Positions 59,638 through 64,000 of a DNA stretch of 64,000 nucleotides are shown piece after piece (positions within the stretch are counted from its first letter, which is position 1; each line of letters begins with the position of its first letter). Origin of the DNA: Streptomyces camelliae (GTDB taxonomy: Bacteria; Actinomycetota; Actinomycetes; Streptomycetales; Streptomycetaceae); the NCBI RefSeq assembly GCF_027625935.1, contig NZ_CP115300.1, forward strand, positions 1,488,001 through 1,552,000, given 5' to 3'. Both the position numbers and the translations under genes were made by a program. A model generated the notes under the pieces. It ran no database searches. It worked only from the letters and a program-made list of their open reading frames with translations, and was not told the DNA's origin.

Positions 59638-60294
59638 GTGACGGATGGCTACGAGGATCCGGGCGCCACGGCGACCGCCCAGCTGCCGGCCGTCGTCGCC
59701 CGCGTCACCGCGCTCGCCGACCGGCTCGGCGTGCCGCACACGGAGGTCTTCGCCGTCGGCCGGCTCTCCGTGGCCTGCGGTGTGCCGGAGCCGGTGGTCC
59801 GGGCCCTGCTCAGCGGCCGGCCTGCGGGCGAGCCGGACGTCCAGGCACGCTTCCTGCAGCGACTGAGCCTGCTGCGCCGCACCCGGCTCAAGCCCAACGG
59901 CCGCAAGTACACCCAGCAGGAGATCGCCGACGGCGCGGGCATGTCCCGCCAGCAGGCCGGCGCCCTCATCAACGGCGACCGGCGGCCCACCATGGAGCAC
60001 TGCGACGCGCTGCAGCGTTTCTTCCGGGTGCACGCCGGATTTCTGACCGCGGAGGACCCCGAGGCACTGGCGGGCGCGCTGCAGCGCACCGAGCAGGAGA
60101 TGCTGCAGAAGCTCGCCGACCGGGAGCGGGCCGCGGCCGACGCCGCCGAGGATCCGCTGGAGAGGCTGCTGCAGGACCACGGGGTGCGCGGGATCGCCTG
60201 GCGGGCGGCGCAGTTGCCGACCGACCAGCACCGGGACAAGGTCGCGGAGTGGCTGGACATGCTCTTGGAGAGCGTCAAGCGGCCCGAGTCGTGA
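59638..60294 (+). CDS. XRE-type HTH regulator
   Basis: This 218-residue regulator has a central HTH at about residues 95-140 (YTQQEIADGAGMSRQQAGAL, INGDRRPTMEHCDALQRFFR), followed by a helical tail ending in DKVAEWLDMLLESVKRPES. The first 90 residues contain a second HTH-like stretch (LSVACGVPEPVVRALLSGRP). GTG 59638 has AGGAG eight bases upstream. Its stop overlaps the start of a HExxH peptidase gene, the layout of XRE/ImmA-IrrE regulator-peptidase pairs. Confidence 0.85.
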   Translation: MTDGYEDPGATATAQLPAVVARVTALADRLGVPHTEVFAVGRLSVACGVPEPVVRALLSGRPAGEPDVQARFLQRLSLLRRTRLKPNGRKYTQQEIADGAGMSRQQAGALINGDRRPTMEHCDALQRFFRVHAGFLTAEDPEALAGALQRTEQEMLQKLADRERAAADAAEDPLERLLQDHGVRGIAWRAAQLPTDQHRDKVAEWLDMLLESVKRPES

Positions 60295-60869
60295 GCCGGG
60301 GGAGGACAGTGGGCATCGGCAGGGACATGCGCCGGCTGTGCGGCGAGCTGGTGGGCGGGCTGACCCTGCCCGTGCCGGCGCCCGAGCAGGAGCTGTACCG
60401 CGCGCTGTGCGAGGCGATGAGCCGCCGCCGGGGCCGCCCGGTGCACTTCCGTACGGCCGTCTTCCCGCCCGGCACGGCGAGCGGGCTGTGGCTGGACCTG
60501 ACCGACCGTGACATCGTCGTCGTGGAGGAACGGACCGCCCCCGGCCACCAGTTGGTGATCCTCGGCCACGAGCTGTGGCACATGCAGGCCGACCACCGCG
60601 GGCACCGGACCGACGGGGTCGGGGTCGCCACACGGCTGCTGGACGACGACGACACCGACCAGGCGGCGCTTGAGGCCGCGGTGCGGCGGGTCGCGGCCCG
60701 GACCCGCTTCGACCTCGCCGAGGAGCGCCAGGCCGAGACCTTCGGCCTGCTGCTGGCCAGCAAGTGCCGTACGTGGCTGGCCGGTTCGGCCCTGCGCGGG
60801 GCGGGCCGGCGCGACGATGTGGCCGGCCGGATCGAGGCGTCGCTGGGCTATCCGGGGCCGCAGGGCTGA
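60291..60869 (+). CDS. ImmA/IrrE-like HExxH metallopeptidase
   Basis: This 192-residue protein has the zinc motif VILGHELWHMQADHRGHR (HExxH) in the middle, preceded by LTDRDIVVVEERTAPGHQ, and an acidic residue in DLAEERQAETFGLLLASK as a possible third ligand. ImmA/IrrE peptidases cleave or inactivate a partner XRE repressor in response to a signal. GTG 60291 overlaps the XRE stop by four bases; GTG 60309 is an alternative, but its GGAGG is only three bases away. No signal peptide is present. Confidence 0.83.
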   Translation: MSRGRTVGIGRDMRRLCGELVGGLTLPVPAPEQELYRALCEAMSRRRGRPVHFRTAVFPPGTASGLWLDLTDRDIVVVEERTAPGHQLVILGHELWHMQADHRGHRTDGVGVATRLLDDDDTDQAALEAAVRRVAARTRFDLAEERQAETFGLLLASKCRTWLAGSALRGAGRRDDVAGRIEASLGYPGPQG

Positions 60870-61045
60870 GCCTTTCGCGGCGCGGCGCGCGTGGTGCTGC
60901 GTCCAGGGGATTTCCGGGGTCCGGCCTGCGCTGAGCGGGCGAGACCGGAGCCGAGCCGGACGGCGTTGTCAGTGGTGGGCGGCAAGCTGGAGAGGTGCCC
61001 CGCCGCGGGGCACGACCGTGACGCCTACTCGGGGAGAGCCGACCG

Positions 61046-61273
61046 ATGCCCACCGCCGTACTGACCGACCGCGAGCGCACAGCCGTACAGGCCTACCTGC
61101 GGCTGCTGCACACCGTGCGCGCCGTCTTCGACGGGCCGCCGGACGACGCCCGGCCCGCCGTGGTGCCGCCCGCCGTGCTGGCCGAGGCGGAGCAGGCACT
61201 GGCGCGGGCGGGTCTCGCGGGCAACGAGGCCGAGTTCTTCCGCCTGCTGCGGGAATGGTGCCCGACCGCCTGA
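61046..61273 (+). CDS. small helical protein, 75 aa
   Basis: This short protein (MPTAVLTDRERTAVQAYLRL and ending AEFFRLLREWCPTA) is predicted mostly helical and has a single cysteine near the end. No family is recognised. ATG 61046 has GGGGAGA upstream. It follows the peptidase gene by 176 bases and converges on the phosphopantetheinyl transferase gene. Confidence 0.65.
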   Translation: MPTAVLTDRERTAVQAYLRLLHTVRAVFDGPPDDARPAVVPPAVLAEAEQALARAGLAGNEAEFFRLLREWCPTA

Positions 61274-61313
61274 CCGGCCCGCCGTGCCGGACGGCCCGGT
61301 CCGTCGGCGGGTC

Positions 61314-61994
61314 TCACCCGTGCGGTACGACCACGGAGGTGGCGACCAGCCCGTCGCGTACGGCCCACCGGCCGTCGAAGACCTGGAGCCTGCGGCCCGC
61401 GACCTGGGGGCCGGGGACGAGAAGTTCGGCGCGCAGGGTGCCGTGCGCCGTACCGTCCGGGCCCGGGTGCAGGGTGATGTCGGCCTCGGAGAAGTCCAGC
61501 CAGGTGCGGGTGAGCGGGAACCACGCCTTGTAGACGGACTCCTTGGCGCTGAACAGGATCCGGTCCCAGTGCACGTCGGGCCGCCGTGCGGCGAGCCGGG
61601 CGAGCCGGACGGACTCGGCCGGCAGGCAGACCGTCTTGGCGACGCCCTCCGGCAGCGGCCCGTGCGGCTCGGCGTCGATACCGAGGGAGAGCAGGTCGCT
61701 CGCGCGGGCGAGGACGGCGGCGCAGTAGCCGTCGCAGTGGGTCATGCTGCCGATCAGGCCGGCCGGCCAGACCGGCGCGCCCCGCTCGCCGCTGACGACG
61801 GGCTGCGCGGGCACGCCGAGCTTCTCCATGGCGCGCCGGGCGCAGCCGCGGACGGCGGCGAACTCACGGCGGCGCTTGGTCACCGCGCGCTCGACGAGGG
61901 GTTCCTCCTCGGGAAAGAGCGGGGCGTCCCACAGCGGGTCGTCACGGTGTGCCTCCACGACCACGACCGACTCCGGGAGCAGCTCCTCGATCAC
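61314..61994 (-). CDS. 4'-phosphopantetheinyl transferase, Sfp/EntD type
   Basis: This 226-residue enzyme would attach the phosphopantetheine arm of CoA to carrier proteins of polyketide or peptide synthases. Motifs are RRREFAAVRGCARRAM (P0/P1), IGSMTHCDGYCAAVLA, LSLGIDAEP (metal-binding Asp and Glu) and FSAKESVYKAWFP with the catalytic Glu/Lys. It belongs to the EntD-like branch found in streptomycetes. Its start lies inside the last 53 bases of the metallophosphoesterase gene, so translation is probably coupled. Confidence 0.94.
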   Translation of the reverse strand: MIEELLPESVVVVEAHRDDPLWDAPLFPEEEPLVERAVTKRRREFAAVRGCARRAMEKLGVPAQPVVSGERGAPVWPAGLIGSMTHCDGYCAAVLARASDLLSLGIDAEPHGPLPEGVAKTVCLPAESVRLARLAARRPDVHWDRILFSAKESVYKAWFPLTRTWLDFSEADITLHPGPDGTAHGTLRAELLVPGPQVAGRRLQVFDGRWAVRDGLVATSVVVPHG

Positions 61995-62847
61995 CGGTTT
62001 CGACCTCCATCGGCAGGATACGGCGCAGCCGGCCCGGCGGCTCCGGACGCTTGCGCCACTCTCGGGGGTAGCCCACGGAGACCTCCACGAAGCGGACTCC
62101 GTCGTGCCAGGTGGTGCGCGGGATGTGCAGATGGCCGTAGACCATCGTGGCGACGGGGAACCGGCGGTGCCAGTCGGCGGTCAGCGTGGTCCCGCACCAC
62201 ATCGCGAACTCGGGATGCCACAGCACATCGGTGGGGTGCCGGTGCAGCGGATAGTGGTTGACCGGTACGACGGACAGGCCGGCGGGGAGCGCGGCGAGCC
62301 GGCGCTCGGTCTCGGCGACCCGGGCCCGGCACCAGGCGTCCCGGGTCGGATAGGGGTCGGGGTGCAGCAGGTACTCGTCGCTGCAGACGATGCCCGTGCT
62401 CTCCGCGTAGGCCAGGCCCTCGGCCTTGGTGGCGCAGCCGGCAGGCAGGAACGAGTAGTCGTAGCCGAGGAACAGCGGGGCGACGGCGACCGGACCGCCC
62501 GGGCCCTCCCACACCGGGTAGGGGTCCTCGGGAGTGACGACACCGAGCTCCCGGCACACCTCGACCAGGTGCTCGTAACGGGCGACGCCGCGCAGGGTGA
62601 CGGTGTCCTTCGGGTGGGTCCACAGGTCGTGGTTGCCCGGTGCCCACAGCACCTTGCGGAACCGGCCGGCGAGCGTCGCGAGGGTCCAGCGGATGTCGGC
62701 GACGGTCTCGGCGATGTCGCCGGCCACGATCAGCCAGTCGTCGGCGCTCGCCGGACGCATGTTCTCGACCAGGGCGCGGTTGTCCGGGTAGCTGATGTGC
62801 AGGTCGCTGATGGCCAGCAGCTGTCCGGCCCCGGCCGTCGACTCCAC
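61942..62847 (-). CDS. metallophosphoesterase
   Basis: This 301-residue calcineurin-like phosphoesterase has the metal motifs LLAISDLHISYPDN (DxH), WLIVAGDIAETVADIRW (GD), LWAPGNHDLWTHP (GNHD), SVVPVNHYPLHRHPTD and MVYGHLHIPRTTW (GHxH). GTG 62847 is preferred because GGAAAGGGG sits just upstream; ATG 62868 is an alternative. The substrate is unknown. The 53-base overlap with the phosphopantetheinyl transferase suggests a shared role around carrier-protein or CoA metabolism, which is inference. Confidence 0.9.
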   Translation of the reverse strand: MESTAGAGQLLAISDLHISYPDNRALVENMRPASADDWLIVAGDIAETVADIRWTLATLAGRFRKVLWAPGNHDLWTHPKDTVTLRGVARYEHLVEVCRELGVVTPEDPYPVWEGPGGPVAVAPLFLGYDYSFLPAGCATKAEGLAYAESTGIVCSDEYLLHPDPYPTRDAWCRARVAETERRLAALPAGLSVVPVNHYPLHRHPTDVLWHPEFAMWCGTTLTADWHRRFPVATMVYGHLHIPRTTWHDGVRFVEVSVGYPREWRKRPEPPGRLRRILPMEVETGDRGAAPGVGRGRGGTP

Positions 62848-62948
62848 CCCGTGCCCCTTTCCGATCATCGTCGCCCGGACCACAAGAGCACATTCCCGGA
62901 TCCGGGACAAGAGGATCCCCGGCCGACAGGCCCCGCGAATCCGTAACA

Positions 62949-62986
62949 CCCGCGTTGCACGCGCGGGCTCTTGAAAGCCGTATGAT
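62949..62986 (+). promoter_or_regulatory. candidate promoter with overlapping palindrome
   Basis: TATGAT at 62981-62986 is a good -10 element. A weak TTGCAC lies 20 bases before it, inside CCCGCG-TTGCACG-CGCGGG (62949-62967), a hairpin-forming palindrome that could be an operator. The promoter would serve the ATP-grasp gene. Confidence 0.45.
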
Positions 62987-62993
62987 CGCCCCA

Positions 62994-63083
62994 ACACCGA
63001 TGCCCCAACCTCCCTTCTGACGGGGGCTGTTCGGTGTCCCTTCCTTCTTCCTGCCCGGGCACGGGCCGCTGCGCCCTGCCCGG
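62994..63083 (+). promoter_or_regulatory. structured 5' leader of the ATP-grasp gene
   Basis: Two hairpins follow the -10. Hairpin one pairs ACACCGA/TCGGTGT with inner GCCCC/GGGGC (62994-63037). Hairpin two pairs CCGGGCA/TGCCCGG with inner GGGC/GCCC and one bulged base (63055-63083). A pyrimidine-rich linker (63038-63054) joins them, and the start codon lies 22 bases later. No known riboswitch class is recognised. Confidence 0.5.
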
Positions 63084-63105
63084 AAACCCCCGAAAGGCGG
63101 CCTGC

Positions 63106-64000
63106 ATGCTCTCTCGCGTACGCGTCTGGCTCAACCGCACGTACGCGGAGAACGTCTTCTTCATGGAACAGCTGCGGAGAAATCCCAGCGACCGCGCCGT
63201 GGAGATCCATGCGACGCACGCGGACCCCGACTCCCCCGTGCTGGCCGCCGCCGACACCGCCGACCTGGAGCCGGACGGCCTGTCCCCGGCCGGTTACGTC
63301 GAGTACGCCCTCGACCAGTGCGCCCGGCGCGGCATCGACGTCTTCGTGCCCCGGCTGCACCAGGCGGCGATCGTGGCACACCGCGCCGAGTTCGCGGCGG
63401 CCGGTACGGCGCTGCTGGCGCCGACGCCCGAGGCGGTGGCCGTGTTCGAGGACAAGGCGACCGCGTACGAGGCGGTCCGCTCGGTGGGCGTCCCGGTGCC
63501 GCCGTGGTGGCGGGTGCACACGGCGGACGAACTCCTCGCCGCTGTGGAGGAGTTGGAGGAAACCGGGCACAAGGCGTGCTTCAAGCCGGCCGCCGGTGCG
63601 GGCGGGGTCGGCTTCCGGGTGATCACCCGCGCCCCGTTCTCGCTGGCCCACCTCGAAGGCTTCCCCGGCCCGTACGTGCAGCTGGACCTGGTCCTCGATG
63701 CGCTGCGGCGGGCGGAGGAGCCGGTGGACTGGCTGGTGATGCCGCGCCTGGAGCAGCCCGAGGTGTCCGTCGACGTCCTCGCCGGGCCGGACAACCGGGT
63801 GCGGCTCGCGGTGGGCCGGACGAAGAACGGCCGCCGGCGGGGCTTCACCCTGGACGAGCGCTGGCTGGCCCCGGCCCGGCTGATCGCGGAGGGCTTCGGG
63901 CTGCACTATCTGTCCAACATCCAGTTCCGCATGTACGGCGACGAGCCGGTGCTGCTGGACGTCAACACCCGGCCGGCCGGGGGGCTGCACCAGCTGTCGC
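63106..64000 (+). CDS. ATP-grasp domain enzyme (3' end outside window)
   Basis: The visible 298 residues start MLSRVRVWLNRTYAENVFFM and include AVAVFEDKATAYEAVRSVGV, the glycine-rich ATP loop CFKPAAGAGGVGFRVI and the metal-binding strand VLLDVNTRPAGGLHQLS at the window edge. The fold therefore is an ATP-grasp ligase of the carboxylate-amine type. Substrate and product are unknown. ATG 63106 follows AAAGGCGG. No stop is reached inside the window. The gene is transcribed away from the phosphoesterase/phosphopantetheinyl transferase pair. Confidence 0.88.
   Translation, partial: MLSRVRVWLNRTYAENVFFMEQLRRNPSDRAVEIHATHADPDSPVLAAADTADLEPDGLSPAGYVEYALDQCARRGIDVFVPRLHQAAIVAHRAEFAAAGTALLAPTPEAVAVFEDKATAYEAVRSVGVPVPPWWRVHTADELLAAVEELEETGHKACFKPAAGAGGVGFRVITRAPFSLAHLEGFPGPYVQLDLVLDALRRAEEPVDWLVMPRLEQPEVSVDVLAGPDNRVRLAVGRTKNGRRRGFTLDERWLAPARLIAEGFGLHYLSNIQFRMYGDEPVLLDVNTRPAGGLHQLS

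Overview
The window is chromosomal DNA from a high-GC actinomycete, almost certainly a Streptomyces. The support is a very strong G/C bias at third codon positions, many GTG and TTG starts with 4-base overlaps between genes, an SsgA-like sporulation protein (24525-24941), a WhiB-like protein (29058-29303), and a MarR-controlled pcaIJFHGBL cluster of the Streptomyces type. From memory, and not checked here, much of the gene order resembles the right-hand part of the S. coelicolor chromosome. I see no insertion sequence, prophage, CRISPR array, rRNA or convincing tRNA.

Layout. 0-8 kb: the end of a GlxA-type regulator, a broken glyoxalase-like gene, the Tex RNA-binding protein, a DinB-like protein, an ABC-F ATPase, an unassigned gene and a D-amino-acid oxidase. 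8-12 kb: two divergent secreted peptidases (S15 and M1). 11.8-15.7 kb: a PfkB kinase coupled to a macro-domain protein, an amino acid permease and a divergent MerR regulator. 15.7-20.3 kb: a fatty-acid oxidation operon (CoA-transferase/racemase, thiolase, FadB-type fusion). 20.6-24.3 kb: an enoyl-reductase-like protein, endonuclease V, small proteins and a secreted BNR-repeat protein. 24.5-30.3 kb: SsgD-like protein, a second ABC-F gene behind a regulatory leader, dimethylarginine hydrolase, an acyl-ACP desaturase behind three tandem palindromes, a Wbl protein and a two-domain VOC protein. 30.4-36 kb: LacI regulator, minisatellites, ornithine cyclodeaminase homologue, a divergent LigD-type polymerase and LigC ligase pair, and a decayed DUF3048 gene.

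36-43 kb: the complete protocatechuate branch of the beta-ketoadipate pathway with its divergent MarR regulator. 43-54 kb: an SDR enzyme, a large AAA/TPR protein resembling LAL regulators without their HTH, DUF2510 proteins, a TetR regulator facing a PAP2-DMT operon across nested inverted repeats, and a Tat-exported phospholipase C. 54-58.6 kb: a cold-shock-domain/htpG operon, then vanillate O-demethylase genes with a small conserved-looking Cys/His protein between vanA and vanB. 58.7-61.3 kb: an orphan MmyB-type ligand-binding protein facing an XRE/ImmA-IrrE-like peptidase pair. 61.3-64 kb: a phosphopantetheinyl transferase overlapping a phosphoesterase, and an ATP-grasp enzyme (truncated by the window edge) behind a structured leader.

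How parts fit together: VanA/VanB would turn vanillate into protocatechuate, which PcaGH, PcaB, PcaL, PcaIJ and PcaF convert to acetyl-CoA and succinyl-CoA. Together with the fatty-acid operon this makes much of the window a catabolic region for plant-derived aromatics and lipids. The most interesting non-coding signals are the ABC-F leader, the triple operator before the desaturase, the TetR/PAP2 inverted repeats, a 30-bp minisatellite at the ornithine cyclodeaminase stop codon, and a 77-bp element repeated at two convergent gene junctions.
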